64,000 bases of DNA from Pseudomonas frederiksbergensis (GTDB taxonomy: Bacteria; Pseudomonadota; Gammaproteobacteria; Pseudomonadales; Pseudomonadaceae). Each line of letters begins with the position of its first letter. Position 1 is the first letter of the stretch. The stretch is taken from NCBI RefSeq assembly GCF_003732275.1, contig NZ_MOBM01000019.1:305265-369264 (forward strand), written 5' to 3'. The notes beneath the pieces are model-generated. The model worked only from the letters and a program-made list of their open reading frames with translations. It had not been told where the DNA came from and ran no database searches. Below, in pieces: positions 51,739 to 62,079 of the stretch. The position numbers and the translations under genes are program-made.

Positions 51739-53339
51739 AGCTGCTTGCCGTCCGCCGTTTGTTGCGCATCCAGCGCGTTGTGATTCGCTACCGCCTCGAT
51801 GACTTGCTGTTCGCCCTGCCACTGCCCTGGTTTCTGCTGGCGCTGCGCTACGCCTTGCCGTGGCGCTGGTTTCCGCGCAAGACGCTGGACCTGAGCCGTG
51901 GCGCGCGACTGCGCCTGGCATTACAGGACCTGGGGCCGATTTTCATCAAGTTTGGCCAGATTCTTTCGACGCGCCGCGACCTGCTGCCCGAAGACATCGC
52001 CGATGAACTGATGAAGCTGCAGGACCGCGTGCCCCCGTTCGACTCGCAAGTGTCGATCAGGCTGATCGAAGAGCAGCTCGGCAAAAAAATCAGTGAAGTC
52101 TTCAGCCGTTTCGACGTCGAACCGCTGGCCTCGGCCTCGGTGGCGCAAGTGCATGCCGCGCAGCTGAAAACCGGTGAAGAAGTCGTCGTCAAAGTGATCC
52201 GTCCGGGCCTAAAACCGATCATTGCCCAGGATCTGGCGTGGCTGTTCATTCTTGCCCGCGCCGCGGAAAAGCTCTCGGCCGATGCTCGCTTGCTGCACCC
52301 GGTGGACGTGGTCAGCGACTACGAAAAAACCATCTACGACGAACTCGACCTGCTGCGCGAGGCGGCTAACGCCAGCCAGCTGAAGCGCAATTTCGAAGGT
52401 TCGCCGCTGCTCTATGTGCCGCAAGTCTATTGGGACTGGTGCCGGCCGAAAGTGCTGGTGATGGAGCGCATCTACGGGATTCAGGTCACCGACCTCGCGA
52501 CCCTGGCCGACCAGCGCACCGACATGAAAATGCTCGCCGAGCGTGGTGTGGAGATTTTCTTCACCCAGGTGTTCCGCGACAGCTTCTTCCACGCCGACAT
52601 GCACCCCGGCAACATCTTCGTCAGCACCGTGCAACCGTGGAGCCCGCAGTACATTGCGATCGACTGCGGCATCGTCGGCAGCCTGACCCCGGAAGACCAG
52701 GACTATCTGGCGCGTAACCTGTTCGCGTTCTTCAAGCGTGATTACCGGCGTGTCGCGCAGTTGCACATCGATTCGGGCTGGGTGCCGGCGGAAACCAAAC
52801 TCAACGAATTCGAAGCGGCGATCCGGACGGTGTGCGAGCCGATTTTCGAAAAACCGTTAAAAGATATTTCCTTCGGTCAGGTGCTGATGCGCCTGTTCCA
52901 GACCGCTCGACGCTTCAACATGGAAGTGCAGCCGCAGTTGGTACTGCTACAAAAAACCCTGCTGAACATCGAAGGCCTGGGCCGTCAGCTGTACCCGGAC
53001 CTCGATCTGTGGAACACCGCCCAGCCGTTCCTCGAACGCTGGATGCGCGAGCGCGTCAGCCCCAAAGCCTTATTAGGCAACGTGCAGAGCCAGTTCGAAC
53101 AGATCCCGCATCTGGCCAACATGGCCCGCGACCTGCTCGAGCGCATGTCCCAGCCCCACGCCAACGACCCACCGCCCCCTTGGCACAAGCGTAAGGACGA
53201 CTGGTTCCTGCGGTTGCTCGGCACCGCTCACCTGGCGGGTGGCACGATACTCGCCGCCGGTGGCCCGCTGAACGAATTGGGGCATTGGCCCGCCGGAATC
53301 ATGGTGGCGGTCGGCTTGTATCTGGTCGTTCGCCGATAG
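51735..53339 (+). CDS. ubiB: ubiquinone biosynthesis atypical kinase/ATPase
   Basis: 534 residues. ABC1/ADCK family protein-kinase-like fold. The KxGQ motif lies in '[16 protein letters not shown]' (about 73), the A-rich loop in '[14 protein letters not shown]', the ATP Lys in '[10 protein letters not shown]', '[13 protein letters not shown]' is the catalytic loop and '[10 protein letters not shown]' the metal-binding DFG-like segment. Two C-terminal membrane helices (about 495-530) anchor it. It is required for ubiquinone synthesis with UbiJ. Confidence 0.95.
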   Translation: MKLLAVRRLLRIQRVVIRYRLDDLLFALPLPWFLLALRYALPWRWFPRKTLDLSRGARLRLALQDLGPIFIKFGQILSTRRDLLPEDIADELMKLQDRVPPFDSQVSIRLIEEQLGKKISEVFSRFDVEPLASASVAQVHAAQLKTGEEVVVKVIRPGLKPIIAQDLAWLFILARAAEKLSADARLLHPVDVVSDYEKTIYDELDLLREAANASQLKRNFEGSPLLYVPQVYWDWCRPKVLVMERIYGIQVTDLATLADQRTDMKMLAERGVEIFFTQVFRDSFFHADMHPGNIFVSTVQPWSPQYIAIDCGIVGSLTPEDQDYLARNLFAFFKRDYRRVAQLHIDSGWVPAETKLNEFEAAIRTVCEPIFEKPLKDISFGQVLMRLFQTARRFNMEVQPQLVLLQKTLLNIEGLGRQLYPDLDLWNTAQPFLERWMRERVSPKALLGNVQSQFEQIPHLANMARDLLERMSQPHANDPPPPWHKRKDDWFLRLLGTAHLAGGTILAAGGPLNELGHWPAGIMVAVGLYLVVRR

Positions 53340-53430
53340 CCAGTTGGATGATCGGCTGGCACACTGTTTGAACGCTGAATTTGAACATTGGCCTCAACTA
53401 TTGAAGTAGAGCCCGCTGTCGGAGTCGAAG

Positions 53431-53832
53431 ATGAAAAACTGGCTGGACGAGATCAAGTGGGACGCCGATGGCCTGGTGCCGGCGATTGCCCAGGATCACA
53501 AGACCGGACGCGTCCTGATGATGGCCTGGATGAACCGCGAAGCGCTGGAATTGACCGCTGCCGAGAACCGTGCCATTTACTGGTCACGTTCCCGTGGCAA
53601 GCTGTGGCGCAAGGGCGAAGAGTCCGGTCACGTGCAAACCCTGCATGAGATGCGCCTGGACTGTGACGCTGACGTGATCATCCTGATGGTTGAGCAGATC
53701 GGCGACATCGCCTGCCATACCGGCCGTCAGAGCTGCTTCTACCGCGTCTTCGAGAACGGCGACTGGAAAACCGTCGACCCGGTGCTGAAAGACCCGCACG
53801 CTATCTATTCCGCAGGACACACACATGAGTGA
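53431..53832 (+). CDS. hisI: phosphoribosyl-AMP cyclohydrolase
   Basis: 133 residues. It carries out the third step of histidine synthesis. '[20 protein letters not shown]' and '[20 protein letters not shown]' are family signatures. The Zn/Mg ligands are in '[11 protein letters not shown]' (Asp residues) and Cys in '[11 protein letters not shown]'. It is the stand-alone form, not fused to HisE; hisE overlaps it by 8 bases. Confidence 0.95.
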   Translation: MKNWLDEIKWDADGLVPAIAQDHKTGRVLMMAWMNREALELTAAENRAIYWSRSRGKLWRKGEESGHVQTLHEMRLDCDADVIILMVEQIGDIACHTGRQSCFYRVFENGDWKTVDPVLKDPHAIYSAGHTHE

Positions 53833-54157
53833 CACTTTGACCCGTCTGGCCCAGGTGCTGGAAGAGCGCAAAGGCGCCGCTGCCGACAGCTCGTATGTCG
53901 CCAGTCTGTACCACAAGGGCTTGAACAAGATTCTGGAAAAAGTCGGCGAAGAGTCGGTCGAAACCATCATTGCCGCCAAGGATGCCGCCATCAGCGGTGA
54001 CTGCAGCGATGTGATCTATGAGACCGCCGATTTGTGGTTCCACAGCATGGTCATGCTCGCCCAGCTGGGGCAGCATCCACAGGCTGTGCTCGATGAACTG
54101 GACCGTCGCTTCGGTCTGTCCGGACACGCCGAGAAAGCCTCTCGCCCGTCCGCCTGA
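53825..54157 (+). CDS. hisE: phosphoribosyl-ATP pyrophosphatase
   Basis: 110 residues. All-alpha NTP pyrophosphohydrolase (MazG-like). '[20 protein letters not shown]' carries the metal-binding Glu residues (ExxE) and '[16 protein letters not shown]' the ExxD partner. It performs the second step of histidine synthesis. It overlaps hisI, and tatA follows 24 bases downstream, the usual Pseudomonas order. Confidence 0.95.
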   Translation: MSDTLTRLAQVLEERKGAAADSSYVASLYHKGLNKILEKVGEESVETIIAAKDAAISGDCSDVIYETADLWFHSMVMLAQLGQHPQAVLDELDRRFGLSGHAEKASRPSA

Positions 54158-54181
54158 ACAACTATTTGAGAGGAACGCAAC

Positions 54182-54460
54182 ATGGGCATTTTTGACTGGA
54201 AACACTGGATCGTCATCCTGGTTGTCGTGGTGCTGGTGTTCGGCACCAAGAAGCTGAAAAACCTCGGCACTGACGTGGGCGAGTCGATCAAGGGCTTTCG
54301 TAAAGCCATGAACGACGACGAGAAACCGGCCGACCCGACAGCGACCCCGGCCCAACCGGTTCCACCTGTTCAGCCACAGACCACACAGTCTGTGAACCCG
54401 CCGCACACCATCGACGTGCAGGCGCAAAAGGTCGAAGAGCCGATCCGCAAAGACTCGTGA
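54182..54460 (+). CDS. tatA: twin-arginine translocase subunit TatA
   Basis: 92 residues. A short N-terminal membrane helix ('[20 protein letters not shown]', with the conserved FG hinge) is followed by an amphipathic helix ('[16 protein letters not shown]') and a disordered Pro/Gln-rich tail. It oligomerises to allow passage of folded Tat substrates. Confidence 0.95.
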   Translation: MGIFDWKHWIVILVVVVLVFGTKKLKNLGTDVGESIKGFRKAMNDDEKPADPTATPAQPVPPVQPQTTQSVNPPHTIDVQAQKVEEPIRKDS

Positions 54461-54470
54461 GCACTGACTA

Positions 54471-54896
54471 ATGTTTGGTATCAGCTTCTCTGAACTGCTG
54501 CTTGTCGGCCTCGTCGCCCTGCTGGTGCTGGGCCCCGAGCGTCTGCCGGGCGCTGCGCGCACCGCCGGCCTGTGGGTTGGTCGGCTGAAGCGCAGCTTCA
54601 ACGCGATCAAACAGGAAGTTGAACGTGAAATCGGTGCCGACGAGATTCGTCGACAACTGCACAACGAGCACATTCTGTCCCTGGAGCAGGAGGCGCGGAA
54701 GATCTTCACGCCGACTCAGCAGGAGCCGACGCCGGTGGAACCTGTAGCGACGCAGACGATTCATCCGCCGGCGGCTGAAGCTGCACCGGTGGTTGCAGCC
54801 ACTGAACCTGCACTTCCAGTAGAACCTGTTGCTCCTGCCGCCGCGCCGACAACGCCGGCGCCTCACGACACCACTTTGCCGCCGCGAGCCCCATGA
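54471..54896 (+). CDS. tatB: twin-arginine translocase subunit TatB
   Basis: 141 residues. N-terminal '[20 protein letters not shown]' with the GPERLP motif following is the TatB hallmark. A long amphipathic helix (about 30-75) and a Pro/Ala/Glu-rich tail come after it. It forms the substrate receptor with TatC, with a 4-base overlap between their genes. Confidence 0.95.
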   Translation: MFGISFSELLLVGLVALLVLGPERLPGAARTAGLWVGRLKRSFNAIKQEVEREIGADEIRRQLHNEHILSLEQEARKIFTPTQQEPTPVEPVATQTIHPPAAEAAPVVAATEPALPVEPVAPAAAPTTPAPHDTTLPPRAP

Positions 54897-55687
54897 GCGA
54901 TCTCCCCGAAAACGACCAGCACATGCCGCTGGTTTCGCACCTCACCGAGTTGCGCACTCGCCTGCTGCGTTGCGTAGCGGCGATCTTCATCATCTTCGCC
55001 GGGTTGTTTGCCTTCACCCAGCAGATCTACACCTTCGTCTCCACGCCGCTACGGCAGTATCTGCCGGCTGGCGCGACGATGATCGCCACTGACGTGTCGT
55101 CGCCGTTCCTGACGCCGCTGAAGCTGACCATGATGGTCTCGCTGTTCCTGGCAATCCCGGTGATCCTGCATCAGATCTGGGGCTTCATCGCGCCGGGCCT
55201 GTACAAGCATGAGAAGCGCATCGCGGTGCCGTTGCTGGTCTCCAGCATTCTGCTGTTCTACACCGGCATGGCCTTCGCCTATTTCCTGGTGTTCCCGTTG
55301 ATCTTCAAATTCTTCGCCGCAGCCACCCCGGCCGGCGTGGAAATGATGACCGACATCACCAGCTACCTTGATTTCGTCATGACGCTGTTCTTCGCCTTCG
55401 GTGTGGCGTTCGAAATCCCGGTGGCCGTGGTATTGCTGGTGTGGATCGGCGTGGTCGACGTCAAATACCTGAAGAAGATCCGCCCATACGTGATCATCGG
55501 CTGCTTCGTGGTCGGCATGATCCTGACCCCGCCAGACATTTTCTCGCAGACGCTGCTGGCCGTACCGATGTGGCTGCTGTTCGAGATCGGCATCCTGTTC
55601 GGTAGCCTCATCAGCAAGCGCGGCGAGCACCCGGACGATCAGCCGGCTGACGATCACAACGACCAGCCACCAGCGACCCAAGCGTGA
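54893..55687 (+). CDS. tatC: twin-arginine translocase subunit TatC
   Basis: 264 residues with six membrane helices. '[17 protein letters not shown]' (about 11) is the conserved cytoplasmic signal-peptide site (H-x-x-E-L-R-x-R). The Phe and Glu of '[12 protein letters not shown]' are also conserved. It recognises the RR motif of Tat substrates. It overlaps rsmE by 4 bases. Confidence 0.95.
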   Translation: MSDLPENDQHMPLVSHLTELRTRLLRCVAAIFIIFAGLFAFTQQIYTFVSTPLRQYLPAGATMIATDVSSPFLTPLKLTMMVSLFLAIPVILHQIWGFIAPGLYKHEKRIAVPLLVSSILLFYTGMAFAYFLVFPLIFKFFAAATPAGVEMMTDITSYLDFVMTLFFAFGVAFEIPVAVVLLVWIGVVDVKYLKKIRPYVIIGCFVVGMILTPPDIFSQTLLAVPMWLLFEIGILFGSLISKRGEHPDDQPADDHNDQPPATQA

Positions 55688-56391
55688 ACCTGCTGCTGCT
55701 CGAAGAGGCTGATTTCATTGCGGCCGACCGGGCGATCCTGCGCGATCGCCGGTTGACTCATATGCAGGAAGTCCACCGCTCGGTGGTCGGCGACAGCCTG
55801 CGGGTCGGGCGTATCGGCGGCCTGATGGGCTCGGCCGAGTTGTTGCGCCTGGACGCCGATGAAGCCGAGTTGCGTGTCACCCTCGACCAGCCTCCACCGG
55901 CCAAGCTGCCACTGACCCTGTTACTGGCTCTGCCACGACCGAAAATGCTCCGTCGGGTGTTTCAGACCGTGGCCGCCATGGGTGTGCCGCGAATCGTGCT
56001 GGTGAACAGCTATCGCGTCGAGAAGAGCTTCTGGCAAACCCCATTCCTGGAACCCGAGGCGATTCGCGAGCAATTGATCCTGGGTCTTGAACAGGCCCGG
56101 GACAGCGTGCTGCCGGAGGTTGTCATCGAGAAGCGCTTCAAGCCCTTTGTCGAAGACCGTCTGCCGGCCATTACCGAAGGCACCCTCGGCCTGGTCGGTC
56201 ATCCCGGTAACTACCCGCCCTGCCCTCGTGGCCTGAACGAACCCGTGACCCTGGCCATCGGTCCCGAAGGCGGCTGGATTCCCTACGAAATCGACTTGCT
56301 GGCCAAGGCCGGCTTGCAACCGGTGCAACTCGGCGATCGCATCTTGCGGGTTGAGACCGCCGTCACTGCGCTGCTCTCTCGTTTGTTTTAA
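55684..56391 (+). CDS. rsmE: 16S rRNA m3U1498 methyltransferase
   Basis: 235 residues from GTG at 55684, overlapping tatC by 4 bases. It is a SPOUT/TrmD-fold enzyme. The N-terminal PUA-like domain (about 1-70) binds RNA, and the C-terminal trefoil knot has '[17 protein letters not shown]' (about 195) and '[19 protein letters not shown]' for SAM. It methylates U1498 of 16S rRNA. Confidence 0.93.
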   Translation: MNLLLLEEADFIAADRAILRDRRLTHMQEVHRSVVGDSLRVGRIGGLMGSAELLRLDADEAELRVTLDQPPPAKLPLTLLLALPRPKMLRRVFQTVAAMGVPRIVLVNSYRVEKSFWQTPFLEPEAIREQLILGLEQARDSVLPEVVIEKRFKPFVEDRLPAITEGTLGLVGHPGNYPPCPRGLNEPVTLAIGPEGGWIPYEIDLLAKAGLQPVQLGDRILRVETAVTALLSRLF

Positions 56392-56415
56392 CCCTTCCGG
56401 ATCACACCTCCCCAT

Positions 56416-56492
56416 GTAGGAGCTGCCGAAGGCTGCGATCTTTTGATTTTTAGAATCAAGATCAAAAGATCGCAGCCTTCGGCAGCTCCTAC
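56416..56492. repeat. REP-like inverted repeat pair (class GATCGCAGCCTTCGGCAG)
   Basis: Arms GTAGGAGCTGCCGAAGGCTG and its complement meet over a small AATCAAGATCAAAAGATC-type centre, giving a long near-perfect hairpin between rsmE and the chemoreceptor gene. Confidence 0.9.
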
Positions 56493-56578
56493 GGGATCGT
56501 GCCTTGACGCCTATAGAACCCTGCCAACCGGCCGATACAGTTCCCATAAAACCGATTAGGTCCTAGGGGAGTTGCAGC

Positions 56579-58495
56579 ATGTACCGTTGGCTAGCCGAGA
56601 AACTGGGAAACGTAAGCGTCAATCGCAAACTGGGTATCGGCTTCGGTCTGGTGCTGCTTCTGACCTTGTTGATCACCTTCACCGGCTGGACCGGTCTGAG
56701 CGGTGTGATCAGCCGTGGCGATACGCTTGGGTTTATTTCCAGCCTCAATGAGCTGACCAAAGACCTGCGCCTCGCCCGCCTGGATTACGACATGCGCCGT
56801 GGCGAACAAGGCCCGGGCGCCGTCAACGAGCTGATCGGCCAACTCGATACCGGCCTGAAAACCGCCCGCACGCTGATCGAACAGCCTGCCGACGTGGCAA
56901 TGATCGACCAGCAATTGGCCGCAGTCAGCGAGTACAAACGCGCTTTCGCGGACATGACTCAAGCCACCGCCACCCGCGAAGATGCTCGCAGTAAACTGGG
57001 CGCCACCGCCGATAAAGCCGTGGCCCGGGTCGCTGAAGTCGAAAAATCCCTGTTGCAAGGCGACAGCGTCGCTCAGTTCAACAGCGTGATCGACCTGAGC
57101 AAGCTGATCCAGCAAGCGCGCTTTCAAGTGCGCGGTTACACCTACAGCGGCAAACCCGAGGCCGAGCAGCCGGCGTTGGACGCCATCGGCAACGCGCTGA
57201 AAAACCTTGAAAGCCTGCCGTCTCAACTGCCGGAACAGCACATCGCCAACCTGCAACAGGCGACCGATTCGCTCAAAGCTTACCGCGCAGCCGTCAGCCA
57301 GTTCCGCGACTCCCAGGTCGCCAGCGCCGCTGCCCTCAAGCGTATGAGCGCGCAAGGCGACATTCTGTTCGACGTCAGCAAAAAGCTCACCGTCTCGCAA
57401 ACCGTCGTGCGTGACACCGATGCGGCACACGCCAAAAACCTGCTGCTGATGGCCACCGTACTGGCGTCGGCCTTTGGTTTGTTCGCGGCTTGGGCCATCA
57501 CTCGCCAGATCGTCATCCCTCTGAGCCAGACCCTCAAAGTGGCCGAGCGTGTCGCCGCGGGCGACCTGACTCACAACCTGACTTCCGAACGCCAGGACGA
57601 ACTGGGTCAGCTACAGCGCGCCATGCAGAGCATGACCCTGGGCTTGCGGGAATTGATCGGCGGCATCAGCGATGGCGTGACCCAAATCGCCAGCGCCGCT
57701 GAAGAGCTGTCCGCCGTCACCGAGCAAACCAGCGCCGGGGTCAACAGCCAGAAGGTCGAGACCGATCAGGTGGCCACCGCCATGCACGAAATGACCGCCA
57801 CTGTGCAGGAAGTCGCGCGCAACGCCGAGGAAGCGTCCGAAGCCGCCGTCGCCGCCGACCAACAGGCTCGCGAGGGCGATCGGGTAGTCGGCGAAGCCAT
57901 CGCCCAGATCGAGCGCCTGGCCATCGAAGTCGGCAACTCCACCGCCGCCATGGGCGACCTGAAGCGCGAAAGCGACAAGATCGGCAGCGTGCTTGACGTG
58001 ATCAAGTCCGTGGCCCAGCAAACCAACCTGCTGGCGCTCAACGCCGCCATCGAAGCCGCCCGCGCCGGTGAGGCAGGACGGGGTTTCGCAGTGGTCGCCG
58101 ACGAAGTTCGCAGCCTCGCTCAGCGCACCCAGAAGTCCACCGAAGAAATCGAAGAGTTGATCGTCGGCCTGCAAACCGGCACCCAGCACGTCGCCAATAT
58201 CATGGACAACAGCCGCACCCTGACCGACAGCAGCGTCGAACTGACCCGCCGAGCCGGTGGTTCGCTGACCAACATCACCCGCACCGTGTCGGCGATCCAG
58301 TCGATGAACCAGCAAATCGCCGCAGCAGCCGAGCAACAGAGCGCCGTGGCTGAAGAGATCAACCGCAGCGTGCTGAACGTGCGAGATGTGTCCGAGCAGA
58401 CTTCGGCCGCCAGTGAAGAGACCGCGGCCTCCAGCGTGGAGCTGGCGCGGCTTGGCACCCATTTGCAGATGCTGGTGGGGCGATTCAAGGTTTAA
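56579..58495 (+). CDS. methyl-accepting chemotaxis protein, HBM-type sensor
   Basis: 638 residues. TM1 (about 20-42), a long all-helical periplasmic sensor (about 43-285) of the size and helix pattern of HBM (helical bimodular) domains, TM2 (about 287-308), HAMP (about 309-362) and the signalling domain with the conserved tip '[20 protein letters not shown]' near 510. It controls flagellar chemotaxis through CheA/CheW. It lies directly after tatABC-rsmE, the position of P. aeruginosa PA5072 (McpK, a 2-oxoglutarate receptor), so an organic-acid ligand is possible, but ligand residues were not checked. Confidence 0.92.
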   Translation: MYRWLAEKLGNVSVNRKLGIGFGLVLLLTLLITFTGWTGLSGVISRGDTLGFISSLNELTKDLRLARLDYDMRRGEQGPGAVNELIGQLDTGLKTARTLIEQPADVAMIDQQLAAVSEYKRAFADMTQATATREDARSKLGATADKAVARVAEVEKSLLQGDSVAQFNSVIDLSKLIQQARFQVRGYTYSGKPEAEQPALDAIGNALKNLESLPSQLPEQHIANLQQATDSLKAYRAAVSQFRDSQVASAAALKRMSAQGDILFDVSKKLTVSQTVVRDTDAAHAKNLLLMATVLASAFGLFAAWAITRQIVIPLSQTLKVAERVAAGDLTHNLTSERQDELGQLQRAMQSMTLGLRELIGGISDGVTQIASAAEELSAVTEQTSAGVNSQKVETDQVATAMHEMTATVQEVARNAEEASEAAVAADQQAREGDRVVGEAIAQIERLAIEVGNSTAAMGDLKRESDKIGSVLDVIKSVAQQTNLLALNAAIEAARAGEAGRGFAVVADEVRSLAQRTQKSTEEIEELIVGLQTGTQHVANIMDNSRTLTDSSVELTRRAGGSLTNITRTVSAIQSMNQQIAAAAEQQSAVAEEINRSVLNVRDVSEQTSAASEETAASSVELARLGTHLQMLVGRFKV

Positions 58496-58513
58496 AGGGC
58501 ATAACAATAGGCT

Positions 58514-58588
58514 TGTGGCGAGGGAGCCCCGCTTCCGCCGAGTTGCGATTGGGGCCGTCTTCGCCGGCATGCCGGTCTCGCTCCCACA
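58514..58588. repeat. degenerate REP-like pair
   Basis: TGTGGCGAGGGAGCCCCGCT and GTCTCGCTCCCACA are mutated arms of the GTGGCGAGGGAGC family. It marks the border between the conserved core and the A+T-rich accessory region. Confidence 0.6.
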
Positions 58589-58803
58589 TTAGACCAAGTC
58601 GTCGATAACTGTTTGTTAAATTAAAATGCTCGACGGTAGACCACTTTAATCACTCTCTCCACTAACAGTTCTGATAGTGGTAGATGGTCCTGGCAACGCG
58701 TTAAATCAACCCTGATATTAACGCATAAACAGGTGCCATCATATCAATCCAAGAGTAAGATCACGAACCGCAAACGCCTGACTCATTTTTATTACCGCCC
58801 ACC
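58589..58803. other. A+T-rich gap before the phospholipase-like pseudogene
   Basis: There is no gene and no clear ribosome site before the GTG at 58804. The base composition changes here from G+C-rich core to A+T-rich sequence, which continues to the MATE gene. Confidence 0.4.
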
Positions 58804-59951
58804 GTGTCTGACACGGAAAATGATGTCTTGAACTACAACACCCTCACGGCCAGCCCCGTCGTCACCGTTCTGCCGTGGATAGGAATCAACAGCCAGTCAA
58901 AACTATGGCTACGCTGCGAATGCACATACGCCGATGGGCGCGGCGGTGTCATTGAGTTGGCAGAGGCCGTACCCGTGGACGATGCGACAGGCGCATCAAC
59001 ATTCTCCTGTGAACTGCCACTTGATGAGCTGGCCAAGTTGGGCGATAACACAGACATTGTAATCATCCTGATGGCCAGTAACGATGGCACAATGGAAAAA
59101 CAATCCCTCAGCAGTATCCGCTACAACCTGATGTTTCAACACGCTGTAACCCTGACGGATTGCCGCCGCTGGATGACAATATCGGCCCCGCCCTGAAACA
59201 CTTGAAAATACGTGATCTGATATTGCCGCTGGCCCATGATGCAGTCGTCGACCAGAAAGGGGCTGGATGGCCGGCTGATTGGTGGGGCGCTTGTCTGGAC
59301 GACTCTTTTGACTATCAGCTGGATAATGGTATTCGAGCACTTGACCTGCGCGTGTACAGAGACGGCACTAAGCACAGGTTTGAACCCAATGGTTATCACG
59401 CAGATCGCTACCTACACGATTGCACAAACGTAGTCTTAAATTTCACAACACAGAATCCTGGCGAGTTAGTGATATTAGACTTCCATGAGGTATCCCTGGA
59501 CGGTCTTGAGAGCTACGCATTCAGATTATTGCTCGGAAACATCGGGGATCGATGCATTCCCGCCGACGCACACGACCTGACGATCAAACAAATTCGCAGC
59601 CGATACCCTGGAAAAAATATTATTGTCGCGTAGAACTTTGCACATTCAATTCGCTGGCCAAAAGTTCATTAAACATGGACTGGGCGGCCTGACAACGCCG
59701 CAGGCCAGATCGCCATGCACATGGACAGAATCTGGAGCGAGCCGCTGCCAACCGGACTTTGGTCCATGTTTGCATGCGGCTACGATGCTTTTTCCGGCCC
59801 TATACGATACAACTCTTCAGCGATTTTCTGGGACCGTTTTTTAGCCGATTGGGATCGGATAAATATCGCCAACCCACCTGCGGCAAGCAGCGCCCCTGGA
59901 AATATCGCTAAGCAATGTCTGGATGAAATTTTCAGCAACCGCAGGCCGTGA
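58804..59951 (+). pseudogene. decayed PI-PLC-like (phosphatidylinositol phospholipase C X domain) gene
   Basis: Three frame fragments join into one protein. Part 1 (58804-about 59159) is an N-terminal domain ending 'QSLSSIRYNLMFQ'. A missing base at about 59159-59160 shifts the frame to part 2 (about 59160-59633), a PI-PLC X domain: 'ILPLAHDAVVD' with the general-base His, 'YQLDNGIRALDLRVYRDG' and 'NPGELVILDFHEV'. TAG at 59631 and TAA at about 59670 then interrupt a frame that continues to 59951 ('QIAMHMDRIWSEPLPTG'). Intact relatives are secreted or toxin-like phospholipases. With one frameshift and two stop codons it is non-functional. Confidence 0.72.
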
Positions 59952-59978
59952 TCTTCACGGCCTTATTCACCAGCAACC

Positions 59979-60131
59979 TTACAGCACCTGCTTTAAAAAC
60001 GCCCGAGCCCGCGGTTCCTTTGGCGCGTCGAAAAACTCTGCTGGCGAGGCATCTTCCAGCAGTTTCCCGTGATCGAAAAACAACACTCGATCCGCCGCTA
60101 GATATTCATGATCGGTCAACGTAGTCAACAT
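59979..60131 (-). pseudogene. C-terminal 50 codons of an amino-acid ABC transporter ATPase
   Basis: Read on the - strand to TAA at 59979-59981, the frame gives 'HEYLAADRVLFFDHGKLLED' and 'SPAEFFDAPKEPRARAFLKQ', the end of HisP/GlnQ-type ATPases after the H-loop. The Walker motifs and ABC signature are missing. By chance or design the fragment has ATG at 60131 with AAGGAGGT in front, so a 50-residue peptide could be made. It is probably the stump of the ABC operon that follows the chemoreceptor in related pseudomonads, cut by the accessory insert. Confidence 0.65.
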
Positions 60132-60156
60132 AACACCTCCTTGTTAACGTTTGCCG

Positions 60157-61986
60157 CTAGGGCAACGTGATTTTCAGACAACGAACTACCCCGGACAGGT
60201 TATTCCCGAAGGATTCGAAGAACGGTATGAGTCCGTGGGGCATTGCCTGATAGATTTCCATTCCTTGGTAAAAGCGACGCAGATAGCTATTCGTCACCGG
60301 TAGCCCCACATGACAAATCGCCTGGGCTATGAACTGCTTTGGTACATTATTGTAGGTCGCCTTACAGTTAATGTAATAGGTACTCAATCCACAGCGCTTA
60401 GCGAATTCGGCAACGCAGCCCAAGATATCCAGCATCCGCTCTTCGGATTGCAGCAGGCGGCCACCACCCTCGACGCCGTCAAGCAACAGCCCGGGGGCAC
60501 CTTCAACGTCTGCTACGGCAATAAGATTAATGCGGCCAATGCGCCGCCCTTGATACCAAACATATAGGCGACATAAATTCGGCTCCACCAAATAGCCTGG
60601 GGCATTATTGACAGCGTAATCACCAATACCGGTACATGAGTAAAACTCATCGGAGCGGCTGTAGTCCTGCCATGGATTTCTGTTCCAAGTACTAATAAAC
60701 ACCCGTTGTCTTGACTGCCGGTCTCTAAAACTTTCCCGATCTTGGTCGTCGAGGTAAATTCTGATACTTGCAATATCTTCAGGCACCAGTATTTCGCTGC
60801 TGTCTTTGGGAAAAGCTGCATCTATCATCATTCGCAAACGAGCTTCGGTGTACTCGGCATTTCGATCGAACAGCGATTTGTTCCCGTACACCAAGGTTTG
60901 CCGGGCAACTTTGTCGTACGTCGCTTCGATAGCCTGCCCTAAAAGTGTCCTAAAACGGGCGATACCTATTTCGCCGCCCCAATAGTCGAAAGGTGAAAAC
61001 CAGAAAGCGGTATAGGAGTCGGCGATACGCATACGCGCATTAATGAAGGCATGCTGATGTTCGAACCATCTATTGAAATCATTGATCGCCAGCTGATACC
61101 GCATGTTCTCGAGTGTTTTCGGGTCCATGAAACTCATATTAGAAATAATCGCGGAGACCAATCCGCCATCGAACACCCCGGGAGCATCTATATGCGATAT
61201 CAAACTCGCGCCATCCAATTGTTCAACAGATGCCGTGACCGTACGAATCCCTCCAACCTTCGGCAAACCATTGGCCAGTAGATAATGGAAGTAGTCAACA
61301 CTTTCATCTAACAGGTCGCCTAGGCGTTCATGTACCGACTGAATGCTATGCCGTGAAAATACTACATCGGCATTTTCCAGCAACGCAACGGCGCCAAAAC
61401 TGCCATAACGGGCGTGTACATCGCAGACCAATGCCACCAGCGCATCCAAGTCCGTGACAGGTAAGTGTCGATTATAGTTCTTGATATGGATGAGTAAGGG
61501 GGCGCAGCAAGGGCCTAGTTCGTCCTTGTGTAGTAGCACACAGTCCATGACGGCTCGATAGTAGGCGACGCCTACCACTTCAAGGATCGACTCCAAATCA
61601 TCACACAGAGCAGAGTCGGAAGTGCCGATCAGATAGGACAGACCGCGTGCAGATTGATCCTTAATGGCCAGCAGAAATCTCACGAAAACCTGCATATCCA
61701 AGTGACGTTTGATCAGCGGGATCTGTTCTATCAAATAAGCCGCGACAAAGGCGCTATTGCGCTCCAATTCAAGAATGCTGGGCAAGAACCACACCCACTC
61801 CTCACCGCTGAGTTCAAGCACATGACAGTGATGCTTAAGTATATTATTGACCAACACATCGTCACAGGCCGCAATCCGCGACAGCAATCCATCAACGGCA
61901 GTCGCAAGCTCGGTACCATGGAACTGCTCAAGACAGTTGATTGAAACTTCATAAGCGTCAATGTAAGTAACCAGTACTTCACGCAT
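60157..61986 (-). CDS. large protein of unknown function next to a MATE exporter
   Basis: 609 residues from ATG at 61986, with AGGGGGAG 5 bases upstream. There is no signal peptide and no membrane helix. The N-terminal half (about 1-240) is Leu-rich and helical, with repeat-like spacing. The C-terminal part (about 430-560) looks like a separate alpha/beta domain: 'FISTWNRNPWQDYSRSDEFY', Cys451 in 'YSCTGIGDY', a strand pair 'LYVWYQGRRIGRINLI', then a long helix ending 'AKRCGLSTYYINCKATYN'. The order of strands and helix reminds me of GNAT-like acyltransferases, but I see no firm acetyl-CoA motif. It is codirectional with the MATE gene 94 bases upstream and probably in one operon. No function can be assigned. 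Confidence 0.6.
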   Translation of the reverse strand: MREVLVTYIDAYEVSINCLEQFHGTELATAVDGLLSRIAACDDVLVNNILKHHCHVLELSGEEWVWFLPSILELERNSAFVAAYLIEQIPLIKRHLDMQVFVRFLLAIKDQSARGLSYLIGTSDSALCDDLESILEVVGVAYYRAVMDCVLLHKDELGPCCAPLLIHIKNYNRHLPVTDLDALVALVCDVHARYGSFGAVALLENADVVFSRHSIQSVHERLGDLLDESVDYFHYLLANGLPKVGGIRTVTASVEQLDGASLISHIDAPGVFDGGLVSAIISNMSFMDPKTLENMRYQLAINDFNRWFEHQHAFINARMRIADSYTAFWFSPFDYWGGEIGIARFRTLLGQAIEATYDKVARQTLVYGNKSLFDRNAEYTEARLRMMIDAAFPKDSSEILVPEDIASIRIYLDDQDRESFRDRQSRQRVFISTWNRNPWQDYSRSDEFYSCTGIGDYAVNNAPGYLVEPNLCRLYVWYQGRRIGRINLIAVADVEGAPGLLLDGVEGGGRLLQSEERMLDILGCVAEFAKRCGLSTYYINCKATYNNVPKQFIAQAICHVGLPVTNSYLRRFYQGMEIYQAMPHGLIPFFESFGNNLSGVVRCLKITLP

Positions 61987-62079
61987 ACGCACTCCCCCTA
62001 ATACCGACCGGCGATCGCTCCAAAAACACTGATGATTAGCCGCTTGACCCGCTTCGGCCGTCTTGGCTATTTGTCGCGA

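Noticed and set aside
50309..53285. Frames on the - strand opposite ubiE, ubiJ and ubiB
   Set aside because: All overlap conserved genes with complete motifs and show the His/Gln/Arg-rich make-up of antisense frames.
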